NCBI GenBank assembly: GCA_018433085.1
Contig: JAHDRW010000039.1
Span: 1-54,129, forward strand
Origin: Deltaproteobacteria bacterium
GTDB lineage: Bacteria; Desulfobacterota; Desulfomonilia; UBA1062
Length of the DNA: 54,129 bases
Reading direction: 5' to 3'
Both the position numbers and the translations under genes were made by a program. Below, piece by piece: positions 9,981 through 18,907 of this stretch. How positions within the stretch are numbered: the first letter of the stretch is position 1; the number at the start of each line of letters is the position of its first letter. Below the pieces are notes generated by a model, which saw only the letters and a program-made list of their open reading frames with translations, was not told the origin of the DNA and ran no database searches.

Positions 9981-10787
9981 CTACTTGTTCCTCCTGGGAA
10001 GGTATGCCTCCTTGGGTATCTTTTCGGGTTCCGGGGCCCCTGCCTCCCGGCGCGCCTCGATGATCTCCTCCATGGTGATGTCCCGCGGGATCCGCAAGTC
10101 CTGCCCCACGTAGACCAGCTTGGGGTCCTTGATCTGGTCCCGGTTTGCCTTGTAGATGAGCGGCCACATGTACGAATCGTTGTAGATCTCGTGCCGTGCC
10201 GCGATGCTGGGCAGGGTGTCGCTCTTCTTCACCACGTAGATGGTGGGGTAGACCTCGAAGATATCGGTCTGCGACTGTTTCTGGATCTCCTCGCGCCTCT
10301 GGGCGATCTCCTTGCCGAGCTCCTCCAGGCGCTTCTGCTTTTCCCGGACCGTTATCTCCTGAATCTTGAGCACCTTTTCATTGAACTGCTGCTCCAGGAC
10401 CGAGAGCACCTTGGGCTCACAGTCCAGATAGGCGTTCTGCATCTTCAGATACAGGGTCAGGGCCTCGAACGACTCCTTCGGTGCATACGCGAAACCGGAT
10501 ATCTCAACGACCTTTCCCAATTCGGCAAGAGTCCGGTGCATGATCACGCGACTCTGCTCGTCCACTTCGCGAAAGTGTCTGCTGGCCTGGACAAAGGCAT
10601 TGCGCGCCTCTTCATCGTCTCCCCCCGCCTTGGCCTTCAGGCCCGCCTCCATGCTCTCGAGCCCCTGTTCGAGGGAAGTTTCCCCCATGGCCACGGTATC
10701 CGGTCCATCGGTGATGTCCGGTGAGGGATTCGAAGCGCACCCCAGCAGAAACGACAGGACCATGAGAGCAAAGCCGAGCCTTTTCAT
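9981..10787 (-). CDS. Lipoprotein with coiled coil and LysM domain
   Basis: 268 residues. The signal peptide ends in the lipobox LLGC (lipidated Cys17). A helical, charged middle follows, with a probable coiled coil at about 134-172. A LysM peptidoglycan-binding module lies at about 183-235 (YVVKKSDTLPSIAARHEIYND ... VGQDLRIPR). It is likely a membrane-anchored protein binding the cell wall; the exact role is unknown. ATG 10787 shares one base with the aspS stop (TGATG) and has GGAGGG upstream, so the two are translationally coupled. The location between a tRNA synthetase and citrate metabolism gives no functional clue. Confidence 0.88.
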   Translation of the reverse strand: MKRLGFALMVLSFLLGCASNPSPDITDGPDTVAMGETSLEQGLESMEAGLKAKAGGDDEEARNAFVQASRHFREVDEQSRVIMHRTLAELGKVVEISGFAYAPKESFEALTLYLKMQNAYLDCEPKVLSVLEQQFNEKVLKIQEITVREKQKRLEELGKEIAQRREEIQKQSQTDIFEVYPTIYVVKKSDTLPSIAARHEIYNDSYMWPLIYKANRDQIKDPKLVYVGQDLRIPRDITMEEIIEARREAGAPEPEKIPKEAYLPRRNK

Positions 10788-12571
10788 CAGCCCTCCTTCC
10801 GATACTTCAGTCCGAGCTCCGCGAGTTGGGCCGGACTCACCTCCGAAGGGGCGTCCGTCATGGTGCAATACGCCTTCTGGGTCTTGGGAAAGGCGATGAC
10901 GTCCCGGATGCTCGCGGCGCGGGTGAGAATCATGATGAGCCGGTCGAGCCCGAAGGCGATGCCTCCGTGAGGGGGCGCGCCGTACTGCAGGGCATCCAGC
11001 AGGAACCCGAATTTGGTCCTCGCCTCTTCCTCGCCGAGCCCGATGGCCTGAAAGACCCTTTTCTGGACCTCGGGGGTATGGATGCGGATGCTCCCGCCCC
11101 CCACCTCGGAGCCGTTGATCACCATGTCATAGGCCTGGGATCGCACCTTCCCGGGGTCGCTCCCGAGCAGAGGGAGGTCCTCGGCCATGGGGGCGGTGAA
11201 CGGGTGATGGACCGAGACCAGCCGCTTGTCCTCCGCGCTCCACTGAAGCAGCGGAAAATCGGTCACCCACAGGGCGGCGAAGGCATCGGGGCCGATGAGC
11301 CCGAGACGCTGCGCCACATGGATCCTCGGTGCGCTCAGGCTCGCGTTGGCCGTGTCCTTCGGGGCCGCGATGATCAGGGCGAGATCACCCGGGCCCATGT
11401 CGAGCCGACCGGCCAGGGCGTCGAACTGATCGCCCGAGAGAAACTTGGTCAGGGGCGACTTCCAGCCGTCCGCTTCCAGCCTCGCCCAGAGAACGCCCTT
11501 TGCCCCGAAGTCAGCCACCACATCGCCAAACGAGTCGAGATCCTTTCTACTGAACTCGTGAGGGCCCTTGACCGCAAAGGCCTTGACCGTCCCGCCCTCC
11601 GCGAGTGTCGAGGAGAACACCCGGAAATCCGATCCGGCAACGATATCGGCGATGGTTTGCAGCTTCATGCCGAAGCGGGTGTCCGGCCTGTCCGTGCCGT
11701 AGTCGTCCATGGCCTCGTCATAGGTCATGCGCATCAGGGGCCGCGGCAGATCCACCCCGATGGTCTCCTGGAAGAGGTCCGCGATCATACCCTCGGTGAT
11801 TTCCAGGATATCGTCCATCCCGACGAACGACATCTCGATATCGATCTGGGTGAACTCGGGCTGCCGGTCGGCCCTCAGGTCCTCGTCCCGGAAGCACTTG
11901 ACGATCTGGTAGTACCGGTCGAAGCCCGCGACCATGAGGAGTTGCTTGAAGAGTTGGGGCGACTGGGGCAGCGCAAAACACTTTCCCGGGAATACCCGGC
12001 TGGGCACCAGGTAGTCCCTGGCCCCTTCCGGGGTGCTCTTGGTGAGGACCGGGGTCTCCACGTCGATGAACCCTTGGGCGTCCAGATACCTCCTCACGCT
12101 TGCCCCCGCCTTGTGCCGGAGGAAGATGTTGCGCTGGAGCGACGGCCTGCGCAGGTCCAGATAGCGGTATTTGAGCCTCAGCGCATCGCTTGCCTCCACC
12201 CCGTCTTCCAGCACGTAGGGAGGGGTCTTGGCCTCGTTAAGGACCTGGATCCCCTTCACCGCGACCTCCACGTTCCCGGTAGGCATGCTCGGATTGCGCA
12301 TGTCCTCGGGCCGCATCCGCACCTCGCCCGTAAGCGCGATGCAGTACTCCGGCTTGACGCCATGCGCCGCGGCATGCGCCCGAGGGTCGGTCTCGGGATT
12401 GACCACTGCCTGGACGATGCCTGTCCGATCGCGGAGATCGATGAAGATGAGCCCCCCCAGATCTCTCCGCTTCTGGACCCAGCCCGTAAGCACCACCGTG
12501 CTGCCCTCTGGTGCCTGCGCGACATCCGCGTTATAGTGGGTTCTCTTCATTTCCTGCATGGCGGCCTTCAC
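10787..12571 (-). CDS. aspS: Aspartyl-tRNA synthetase
   Basis: Class II synthetase charging tRNA-Asp, and possibly tRNA-Asn if the organism lacks AsnRS. 594 residues, the normal bacterial length. An N-terminal OB fold (VVLTGWVQKRRDLGGLIFIDLRDR) is followed by motif 2 (FRDEDLRADRQPEFTQIDIE), the bacterial GAD insertion in the middle, and motif 3 (GIAFGLDRLIMIL). GTG 12571 is chosen as the start: it overlaps the hisS stop as GTGA and has AAGGAG seven bases upstream. Internal ATGs at 12559 and 12550 are alternatives that align equally well with the family. Much longer upstream extensions of the frame run through hisS and are not credible. Confidence 0.97.
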   Translation of the reverse strand: MKAAMQEMKRTHYNADVAQAPEGSTVVLTGWVQKRRDLGGLIFIDLRDRTGIVQAVVNPETDPRAHAAAHGVKPEYCIALTGEVRMRPEDMRNPSMPTGNVEVAVKGIQVLNEAKTPPYVLEDGVEASDALRLKYRYLDLRRPSLQRNIFLRHKAGASVRRYLDAQGFIDVETPVLTKSTPEGARDYLVPSRVFPGKCFALPQSPQLFKQLLMVAGFDRYYQIVKCFRDEDLRADRQPEFTQIDIEMSFVGMDDILEITEGMIADLFQETIGVDLPRPLMRMTYDEAMDDYGTDRPDTRFGMKLQTIADIVAGSDFRVFSSTLAEGGTVKAFAVKGPHEFSRKDLDSFGDVVADFGAKGVLWARLEADGWKSPLTKFLSGDQFDALAGRLDMGPGDLALIIAAPKDTANASLSAPRIHVAQRLGLIGPDAFAALWVTDFPLLQWSAEDKRLVSVHHPFTAPMAEDLPLLGSDPGKVRSQAYDMVINGSEVGGGSIRIHTPEVQKRVFQAIGLGEEEARTKFGFLLDALQYGAPPHGGIAFGLDRLIMILTRAASIRDVIAFPKTQKAYCTMTDAPSEVSPAQLAELGLKYRKEG

Positions 12572-13836
12572 CGGCTTTCTCCTTTTCTGTCCTTCAGAAG
12601 CGTGTGTATCTTTTCCCTCGCATCGGTGCGCGGCACCTGAAACTGGGAAGAGGTCTCCAGATCCTTGACGGTTACCAGGGATTTCTCCAGCTCTTCCTGG
12701 CCGATGATCGCGCAAAAGGGGTATCCGGATTTGCCGGCACGCCGCATCTGGGCCTTGAAGCTCTTCTCCGGGACCGCCTGGGCCGTAACCCCTGCAGAAC
12801 GAAGCTCCGAGAGCAACCCCGCGGCATCGATCTTCACCCTCTCGTCTCCCTGTGCCACCACGAAGCACCCCTCTTCCCGGGCATCCCTCTCCTCCAGAAG
12901 CAGGATGACCCGCTCCACCCCGAAGGCGAAGCCGATCCCGGGGACATCCGGGCCGCCCAGTACCTTCACGAGGTTGTCATACCTCCCGCCCCCGGCAATG
13001 GCATTCTGCGAGCCCAGGCCCTTGGCCGTGATCTCGAAGGTGGTCCTGGTATAATAGTCGAGCCCCCTGACCAGGGAGGGATTCTTTGCATAGGGCACGC
13101 CGAAGCTGTCCAGATAGGACAGGACCTGGCCGTAGTGCTCCCGGCACTCGTCGCAGAGATAATCTTCGAGGAGAGGCGCCCCCTCGGCGGCCTGTTTGCA
13201 GGAAACCACCTTGCAGTCCAGAACCCTGAGCGGGTTCGCGGTCATCCGCCGGGCGCAGTCGGCGCAGAGACGGCCCACCTGCTTGCCGAGATACGCCTGA
13301 AGCGCCTTCTTGAATCCCTCGCGGCAGGTCTCGCACCCCAGGGAGTTCACCTCCATGACAAGCCCCTTCAGGCCCAGTTCGCTTGCCAGCACATAGGCCA
13401 TCTGAAGCGTCTCGGCATCGCTGAACGGTCCGCCTTCGCCGAGCCGCTCCGCGTTGATCTGATGAAACTGGCGGTATCTCCCCTTCTGGGGTCTCTCATA
13501 CCGGAACATAGGCCCCATGCTGAAGATCTTCCGGATAGGGTCTTCCGAAAGAAGACCATGCTCGATGACGGCCCGGAGCACCGATGCGGTGGCCTCGGGC
13601 CGCAGGCTCACCGAGGAACCCGACTTGTCGGTAAAGGTGTACATCTGCTTTTCCACCACATCGGTTTCGTTGCCGATGCCGCGGAGAAACAGCTCCGTCC
13701 GCTCCAGGACCGGTGTCCGAAGCTCCACGAACCCGTAGAGACCGAAAACCTTCCTGACGGTCTCTTCCACGAACCTCCACTTTGGCACGTCGCCGGGGAG
13801 GATGTCGCTCATTCCACGTATTGCTTTCACTTCCAC
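12568..13836 (-). CDS. hisS: Histidyl-tRNA synthetase
   Basis: Class II synthetase charging tRNA-His. 422 residues. Motif 1 region ELRTPVLERTELF, motif 2 FRYERPQKGRYRQFHQ, the histidine-binding LVRGLDYYTRTTFE, motif 3 GFAFGVERVILLL, and a C-terminal anticodon-binding domain are all visible. A cysteine-rich stretch (CETC, CADC, CDEC at about residues 170-235) lies in the insertion domain, typical of many anaerobes. The start is GTG 13836 with GGAGG six bases upstream. It is the first gene of the operon hisS-aspS-lipoprotein-synthase-icd. I see no T-box in the leader. Confidence 0.97.
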   Translation of the reverse strand: MEVKAIRGMSDILPGDVPKWRFVEETVRKVFGLYGFVELRTPVLERTELFLRGIGNETDVVEKQMYTFTDKSGSSVSLRPEATASVLRAVIEHGLLSEDPIRKIFSMGPMFRYERPQKGRYRQFHQINAERLGEGGPFSDAETLQMAYVLASELGLKGLVMEVNSLGCETCREGFKKALQAYLGKQVGRLCADCARRMTANPLRVLDCKVVSCKQAAEGAPLLEDYLCDECREHYGQVLSYLDSFGVPYAKNPSLVRGLDYYTRTTFEITAKGLGSQNAIAGGGRYDNLVKVLGGPDVPGIGFAFGVERVILLLEERDAREEGCFVVAQGDERVKIDAAGLLSELRSAGVTAQAVPEKSFKAQMRRAGKSGYPFCAIIGQEELEKSLVTVKDLETSSQFQVPRTDAREKIHTLLKDRKGESR

Positions 13837-14235
13837 AATCTTCCTCCGAATTAACCCATTGGTATCTCATTGTGCCCGCATCTGTCAATCAGGCTTCACC
13901 GTCGGTTGCGCCCCGAAGCGGCCGGCCTCGGGTCTCAGGCCTTACCGGGATGACTCTCCACCGGTGTCCCGGCTCGACAGTACCGGCTGATAGGCTGTTT
14001 TTGCAAGGTCCCTGTCGACGCAGCATCCTGCCGCGTCCGGCTGAAGGGAAGAGCGGGAAAGGCCTTATTCCGGACAGGCAAAAGGACGGCCGGCCTCAAT
14101 CCGCTTTCTCGCCCTGTGGGGCGATAGAGCGGTGGAACAGCGCCATGACCGCCGTGACGAGCGTGCGCTTCCATCAGCGCTCGACGAAAGAGGCAGGGAG
14201 GGCAGGGCCCCTGTTGTAATCTGTGCAGGGAGAGG
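13837..14235. other. Intergenic region upstream of hisS
   Basis: About 400 bases between the hisS start and the end of the radical SAM gene. It must contain the hisS promoter, but I find no convincing -35/-10 pair, no T-box motif and no hairpin-plus-T-run terminator. Short frames on both strands look random. Confidence 0.5.
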
Positions 14236-15114
14236 CTAGAGCCCTCGCAGCCACTCCGGACGGAGCATCCCGGATCTGCCGCCCTTGAGCGCCCGGTCGA
14301 TGATCTCCAGGATCCGTTCCTTATCCCCGGGAAGGCGGCCGTTCAGGGGAAGATAATTTGACGCGTGCTCGGTCCCGAACTTGCAGTCGGACACGTCGAG
14401 GTCCTCCACGAACCACCGGAGCTCCTGGAGCGACTGCACCCGGTCTATCAGCTTGAAGTTGCCGCCCATGAGCTTCTTCTCGTAGATTTCCTCGTACTGT
14501 CCGAGCATGAGGGTGAGGCAGGCCAGGAACTGGGGATCGATGGCATTGGCCACGCGGGCCGAGTCCTTGGCGTGATCGAAGCTGCCTTCCACGCCTCCCA
14601 GCCCTAAGATTATGAAGGTGGACATGCGCAGGCCCGCGTCGATGGCCTTTCTGCTCCCCTCGATGATCTCGTCTGCCGTGGCGCCCTTGCAGACCTTTTT
14701 CAGCAGGGCGTCGTTCCCGGTCTCGATACCGAGATACAGGATATCGAGCTTGCGCCCGCGAAGCTCCCTGAGCTCTTCGAGACTCTTCTCCATGAGGTTG
14801 GTAGGGCCGGCATAGGTGCTGATCCGCTCCAGACAGGGGAACTTCTTGTTGATGAGATCCAGCACCCTGATGAGAAAATCGGTATCCACGCTCAAGGGAT
14901 CGCCATCGGCGAGAAAAACCTTCCGGGTGTCGGGCATCATCCAGGACATCTCGATAATGTCCTTTTCGATCTCCTCCCAGGGCCGCACCTGAAATCGCTT
15001 GCCCTTGTACATTCCGCAGAACAGGCACTTGTTCCACGAGCATCCGAGCGTGATCTGGAATATCAGCGACCGCCCCTCGGACGGCGGTCTATACAGTGGC
15101 ATATCGTAATTCAC
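14236..15114 (-). CDS. Radical SAM protein, CX4CX2C type (paralogue 1)
   Basis: 292 residues. The iron-sulfur motif reads GCSWNKCLFCGMY near residue 25, i.e. CX4CX2C, one residue longer than the canonical CX3CX2C. TIM-barrel strands with ADGDPLS, YLGIETGND and ILGLGG follow, as in Elp3/HemN-like radical SAM folds. The substrate is unknown. It closely resembles the protein encoded at 19182-20081 in layout (RPPSE..SL before the cluster, a His-Ala-Ser-Asn-Tyr-Leu type motif near the C-terminus). GTG 15114 has GGGAGGG upstream and overlaps the end of the Na/Pi transporter gene by 26 bases, so the two are co-expressed. ATG 15102 is an alternative start. Confidence 0.88.
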   Translation of the reverse strand: MNYDMPLYRPPSEGRSLIFQITLGCSWNKCLFCGMYKGKRFQVRPWEEIEKDIIEMSWMMPDTRKVFLADGDPLSVDTDFLIRVLDLINKKFPCLERISTYAGPTNLMEKSLEELRELRGRKLDILYLGIETGNDALLKKVCKGATADEIIEGSRKAIDAGLRMSTFIILGLGGVEGSFDHAKDSARVANAIDPQFLACLTLMLGQYEEIYEKKLMGGNFKLIDRVQSLQELRWFVEDLDVSDCKFGTEHASNYLPLNGRLPGDKERILEIIDRALKGGRSGMLRPEWLRGL

Positions 15115-16774
15115 GGGTCCCTCCCAAGGTCAATCCGGATAGTGACTCTGCAATATTATACGCGTGGTCGCCGATCTTTTCGAAGCTGGTGAGGATATCG
15201 ATGAAGATGAGCCCGGCATCCGCGTCGCACTGGTAGGTCTTGAGCCGGTCCATGTGATTCACCCTCATCTCCCAGCGCATGGCGTTGAGCCTGGGCTCGA
15301 AGCTCTGCACCTGCTCCATGAGATCGTCCGGCGTGTCCGTGATGGCGTCGACCACGGTCTTTAAGAATGTCTGCGTGTGGTGATAGATCAGCGAGAGCTC
15401 CTGCCTGCCGCCTTCGGAGAAATCCAGGTTGAAATCGTTGCGGCGCTTGCAGAGCTTTCCGATGCTCTCGCAGTGATCACCGATCCTCTCGAGGTTGCTC
15501 ACGATCTGGAGCATTGAAAAGACCTCGCGCGACTGTTTTTCGGTGATGGAGTTGCGCGAGAGCTCGGTGAGATAGGTGTTGATCTCCTTCTGGAGCGAGT
15601 CGACGATATTCTCGGTTTTGTCGATATCTTCCAGAAATTTCTCCGTTCCCTTGTTTTCCAGCAGGGGCTTCTCCGCCACAGAAAGCATCCGGTACACCTC
15701 CGATCCCATGTAATCCAGCTCCTGGCGCGCCTCGTCCAGGGCGAACGAGGGGGTCTCGAAAATGGTGGGGGCGAGCGACTCCAGCCGGAAGATCCTGGGC
15801 TTTTCCTCGCCGGGGGTGATGAGCGAGGCGACCCACCCGAGCGCACCCAGGAAGGGCAGGAAGAGCAGGCAGTTGGTCACGTTGAAGATGGTGTGGAGGT
15901 TGGCCACGTGCCTCGCGGCATAGGGCACGGCGCCCGCCGCCGCCACCTGCATCGGGTCGCCGGGGGTGATGTGATCGACGAACCGGATGAAGTACGGGAA
16001 AATGACGAGTATGACGCAGACCCCGAAAAGGTTGAAGAGGAAGTGGGCCCGGGCGACACGCTTGGCCGAGACGCTGGTGCCGATGGAGGCCAGCTGGGTC
16101 GTGATGGTGGTCCCGATATTGTCCCCCAGAACCAGTGCCGCCGCCCCGGGGAAGCCCACCACCCCCGTGGATGCCAGGGCTATCACGAGCCCCACGGTGG
16201 CCGAGCTGCTCTGGAAGATCATGGTCATGACGGCACCCACCAGCACCCCCAGAACCGGCGTGCTGGAAAAGTGGATAAAGACGTCGCACACCCACGGGGC
16301 GTCACGCAGGGGCATGACCCCGCTCTGCATGACCTGCATGCCGTAGAAAAGCAGGCCGAATCCCAGGAGAAAATCGCCCCAGTAGCGGACCCTCTCCCGT
16401 TTGCTCAGGAGCTTCATGAACATGCCCACGCCCACCATGGGCAGCGCGATATCGGTGAGCTTGAAGGCGATGATCTGGGCGGTCACGGTAGTGCCGATAT
16501 TGGCGCCGATGACCACCCCGAGGGCCTGCTGCATGGACATGAGTCCGGCGTTCACCAGACCCACGGTCATGACCGTAGTGGCGCTCGAGCTCTGAATAAT
16601 GGCGGTGATGGCCGTCCCTGCGATGACGGCGACGACCCTGTTCGTGGTGAGCTTCTCCAGTATGCGGCGCAGTCCCGATCCCGCTATCTTCTGCAAGGCA
16701 TCCGACATCAGATGCATCCCGAAGAGGAAGAGCCCCAGGCCTCCGAGCGTCGCGAGAAGAATTTCGTATATCAC
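15089..16774 (-). CDS. Na+/phosphate cotransporter family protein with PhoU-like tail
   Basis: Inner-membrane protein of 561 residues in the NptA/YjbB family. Two inverted membrane repeats each carry the signature QSSSAT (61-66 and 188-193), accompanied by GANIGTT and GDNIGTT. The last 200 residues are helical and charged (LERIGDHCESIGKL, FEKIGDHAYNIAESL), matching the PhoU-like regulatory domain common in this family. Likely role: sodium-coupled phosphate uptake or export. The start is GTG 16774 behind a G-run. It sits between trmO and a radical SAM gene on the same strand. Confidence 0.93.
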   Translation of the reverse strand: MIYEILLATLGGLGLFLFGMHLMSDALQKIAGSGLRRILEKLTTNRVVAVIAGTAITAIIQSSSATTVMTVGLVNAGLMSMQQALGVVIGANIGTTVTAQIIAFKLTDIALPMVGVGMFMKLLSKRERVRYWGDFLLGFGLLFYGMQVMQSGVMPLRDAPWVCDVFIHFSSTPVLGVLVGAVMTMIFQSSSATVGLVIALASTGVVGFPGAAALVLGDNIGTTITTQLASIGTSVSAKRVARAHFLFNLFGVCVILVIFPYFIRFVDHITPGDPMQVAAAGAVPYAARHVANLHTIFNVTNCLLFLPFLGALGWVASLITPGEEKPRIFRLESLAPTIFETPSFALDEARQELDYMGSEVYRMLSVAEKPLLENKGTEKFLEDIDKTENIVDSLQKEINTYLTELSRNSITEKQSREVFSMLQIVSNLERIGDHCESIGKLCKRRNDFNLDFSEGGRQELSLIYHHTQTFLKTVVDAITDTPDDLMEQVQSFEPRLNAMRWEMRVNHMDRLKTYQCDADAGLIFIDILTSFEKIGDHAYNIAESLSGLTLGGTRELRYATV

Positions 16775-16866
16775 GTTAACCCCCCCGAGCTATCTCTGAA
16801 GTACTAATCATATTGGGTTGAAAAATTCAATCCTTGTTGGATATATCAGCGCGTGCGGGTGCCCCG

Positions 16867-17262
16867 TCAGCGCCCTTCCGGCGGCTTGAAAGGCTTGATG
16901 TCCAGAATCGGAGTGCCGTCTACGAGGTCCACGTGCTCCACATGCAGAAACGGCGGATCGACCTTCACAAGCTTCAGAACGGACATGCCGATGGCATTGG
17001 GCCTCATGGGCGAACACAGGCTGAACACGCCCTTTGTCCTGCCCGCGGGGCTCGTCTGTTTCAACGCATATCCCTCGGAAAGATGGAAGTGGAAGAGGAC
17101 CACGATCTGCTCGTACTCCTGCAGCGAGTCCATCCCCTCGAGGAAGGGCTCATAGATCTCGATGATCCCCTTGACCGTGGACGCGGTGTAAAAACGGGGC
17201 GCCCGGGCGGGGTCTTTCACTTCGCAATGCATCTCGCCGATGGTCTCATAACAGACCTTCAT
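16867..17262 (-). CDS. trmO: TrmO/TsaA-family tRNA methyltransferase
   Basis: 131 residues, a short single-domain member of the TsaA-like (UPF0066) family. The characteristic SPMRPNAIGMS motif is at 84-94. E. coli TrmO uses SAM to N6-methylate threonylcarbamoyladenosine-37 in tRNA-Thr; the compact form here corresponds to archaeal and anaerobe homologues lacking the C-terminal extension, so the substrate is less certain. ATG 17262 has a weak GGGAA upstream. It lies between the ndk-like gene and the phosphate transporter on the same strand. Confidence 0.85.
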   Translation of the reverse strand: MKVCYETIGEMHCEVKDPARAPRFYTASTVKGIIEIYEPFLEGMDSLQEYEQIVVLFHFHLSEGYALKQTSPAGRTKGVFSLCSPMRPNAIGMSVLKLVKVDPPFLHVEHVDLVDGTPILDIKPFKPPEGR

Positions 17263-17349
17263 GGATGAGTTCCCTTATCTGAAATCCCTTTGCACGTGAT
17301 GAGAATGATTCTCTCTTTAGCCGGCAATGAAAAAGGTGTGTTCCGACCG

Positions 17350-18090
17350 CTACAGGCTCTCGCTCTCCTTGTTGATGAGATACTTTGCCACCACGGCATT
17401 GACCGTCAATGGCGCCTCTTTGCCTGCAACGGCCAGCCTCAGCGCTTCGAGGTCCGATTTCCAGACGAGGTCTCCGGGAGATATGAAGCAGAAGCTCCCC
17501 GGCCGGTATTCGGTGCATACCGCGTTGTCCAGGTAATAGTAGTGCTCTTCGTTGACCTCTGTGGGATACTGCCGCATGGCGGCAGGAATATCCGTGGGTT
17601 TGAACCAGAGCTTTATCTCGCGCTCGGCATCCCCGGGGTTTGCGGAGGCATGGATGAGGTTGTCGACCCGGTCTCCGACGAAATTACCCTTTTCGTCCTT
17701 GACGGGCACCACCGTGCCCAGCGCACGGATACACCCTGGCCTCTGTGCGCGAGCGTCGTGAGGATTGGTGGGGCCGCAGATATCCCGTATCTTTCTGATG
17801 GCGCCGGGGCCCTGGTAGACAATGGCGATGACCCTGCGCTTCCGGGAATCATCGGGGTAGTGGAGGTATCCCCGGATATAGTCGAGAAGGGGAGGGTAGA
17901 AAAACTTGCCCTTATGCTCCGCATAGTGTTCCTCTGCCAGAACGAGGTTCACCGAAACCACCTTCAACGCCGCGAAACGAAGCCCTGTATGGAATTCCGA
18001 AAACTGCGAGAGTATATATCCGGTCAGCGAATTCTTCAGCGCATCGGGTTTGATGAGCACAAGCGACTGCTCGAGATTCTCTGTTGTCAT
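17350..18090 (-). CDS. Nucleoside-diphosphate kinase-like protein with long C-terminal extension
   Basis: 246 residues against about 140 for ordinary Ndk. Conserved elements are LVLIKPDAL (Lys14), GPTNPHDA (106-113) and the active-site histidine in NLIHAS (His147). An extra loop (about 126-140) sits just before the histidine, and some 90 residues follow the kinase core (YYYLDNAVCTEYRPG, WKSDLEALRLAV), which I do not recognise. Likely transfers gamma-phosphate between NTPs, possibly with altered specificity. ATG 18090 has GGAGG five bases upstream; the in-frame extension of 30 codons upstream lacks a ribosome site. Divergent from the hemerythrin gene. Confidence 0.85.
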   Translation of the reverse strand: MTTENLEQSLVLIKPDALKNSLTGYILSQFSEFHTGLRFAALKVVSVNLVLAEEHYAEHKGKFFYPPLLDYIRGYLHYPDDSRKRRVIAIVYQGPGAIRKIRDICGPTNPHDARAQRPGCIRALGTVVPVKDEKGNFVGDRVDNLIHASANPGDAEREIKLWFKPTDIPAAMRQYPTEVNEEHYYYLDNAVCTEYRPGSFCFISPGDLVWKSDLEALRLAVAGKEAPLTVNAVVAKYLINKESESL

Positions 18091-18200
18091 GTAATCCTCC
18101 TTGCCGGTAATGATTTGATTGCGCGACCGGTCCCGGTCTCTCTCGAAAAGGGGCTGGACCGTCCCGCTCGCAACTGGCACCGTTTTCTCTAGTATAATAT

Positions 18201-18220
18201 TATCTGTTCATCAACAGATA
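18201..18220. repeat. Inverted repeat in the ndk/hemerythrin divergent region
   Basis: TATCTGTT and AACAGATA form a perfect eight-base inverted repeat around a four-base centre. It directly follows a TATAAT hexamer (18193-18198). It could be an operator for either divergent gene. Confidence 0.5.
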
Positions 18221-18282
18221 AATCTTCCCTTTCTCGAAAGGCACCGGCAGGTCTCTCTGCGGCCAGACAGGCATCGCCTGCC

Positions 18283-18310
18283 TTGACGAAGGACCTCCGG
18301 ACCTTACCAT
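18283..18310 (+). promoter_or_regulatory. Putative promoter of the hemerythrin gene
   Basis: -35 TTGACG at 18283-18288, a 16-base spacer, -10 TACCAT at 18305-18310. Transcription would begin near 18317, giving a leader of about 25 bases. The -10 lies inside a palindrome. Confidence 0.45.
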
Positions 18311-18320
18311 ACATGGTAAG
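18303..18320. promoter_or_regulatory. Palindromic operator candidate at hemerythrin promoter
   Basis: CTTACCATACATGGTAAG: two perfect eight-base arms around AC, covering the predicted -10 and start site and ending seven bases before the AGGAGGG ribosome site. Its placement fits a repressor site. The cognate regulator is unknown; it does not match the FNR/CRP consensus. Confidence 0.5.
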
Positions 18321-18340
18321 AGAAAAAGGAGGGTTACGGT

Positions 18341-18907
18341 ATGAAACCTGTTGGAATCCTGATGTGGGAGCACCGGCTCATCGAACGGGTTATAGGCCTT
18401 TTCCCCGGGCAGATCGCCGGGATCGGACAGACAAACCGGGTGGATGTGGCATTTATCCAGACCGCGGTCGATTTCATCAGAACCTATGCCGACCGCACAC
18501 ACCACGGCAAAGAGGAGAACATCCTTTTCCGGATGCTGGAGAACAAAGATATGCTGCCCGAGCACCGGGAAATCATGGTGGAGCTCATCAACGAGCACGT
18601 CCATGCACGAAACCTGGTGAAGAAGCTCGTCGACGCAACCGACCGGTATCTGGATGGTCAGGATACGGTGAAGGAGATTGCCGGTCACCTCGAGTCCCTG
18701 GCCCGGTTCTACCCGGATCACATCCGCAAGGAAGACAAGGATTTCTTCCACCAGGCCATGGACTATTTCAGCAAGGAAGAGCTGGACGAAATGATGCGCG
18801 AGTTCCAGGAGTTCGACCGGAGGATGATCCACGAGAAGTACAAGACCCTTGCCGAGAAGATGACGGGCGAGCCTATCGATTGGGCTCCTCCCGGCATGGT
18901 CGGTTAA
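18341..18907 (+). CDS. Hemerythrin-domain (HHE) protein
   Basis: 188 residues, helical, with the di-iron ligand pattern of hemerythrin HHE proteins: His11 (MWEHRLIE), His54/55 with Glu58/59 (HHGKEEN), His86 or His88 (NEHVHAR) and His127 (YPDHIRKEDKDFF). The family binds O2 or NO or stores or senses iron; cytoplasmic, no signal peptide. Transcribed alone behind a palindromic promoter region, which suggests regulated stress-type expression. The start ATG has AGGAGGG seven bases upstream. In an anaerobe, a role in oxygen or nitric oxide handling is plausible but inferred. Confidence 0.92.
   Translation: MKPVGILMWEHRLIERVIGLFPGQIAGIGQTNRVDVAFIQTAVDFIRTYADRTHHGKEENILFRMLENKDMLPEHREIMVELINEHVHARNLVKKLVDATDRYLDGQDTVKEIAGHLESLARFYPDHIRKEDKDFFHQAMDYFSKEELDEMMREFQEFDRRMIHEKYKTLAEKMTGEPIDWAPPGMVG

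Noticed and set aside
10826..12640. 604-codon plus-strand frame across aspS
   Set aside because: The opposite strand encodes complete AspRS; the plus-strand translation has no recognisable domain.
13837..14235. T-box leader for hisS
   Set aside because: No T-box core sequence and no terminator/antiterminator pair.
18283..18320. FNR/CRP site at the hemerythrin promoter
   Set aside because: The palindrome does not contain TTGAT-N4-ATCAA or TGTGA-N6-TCACA.
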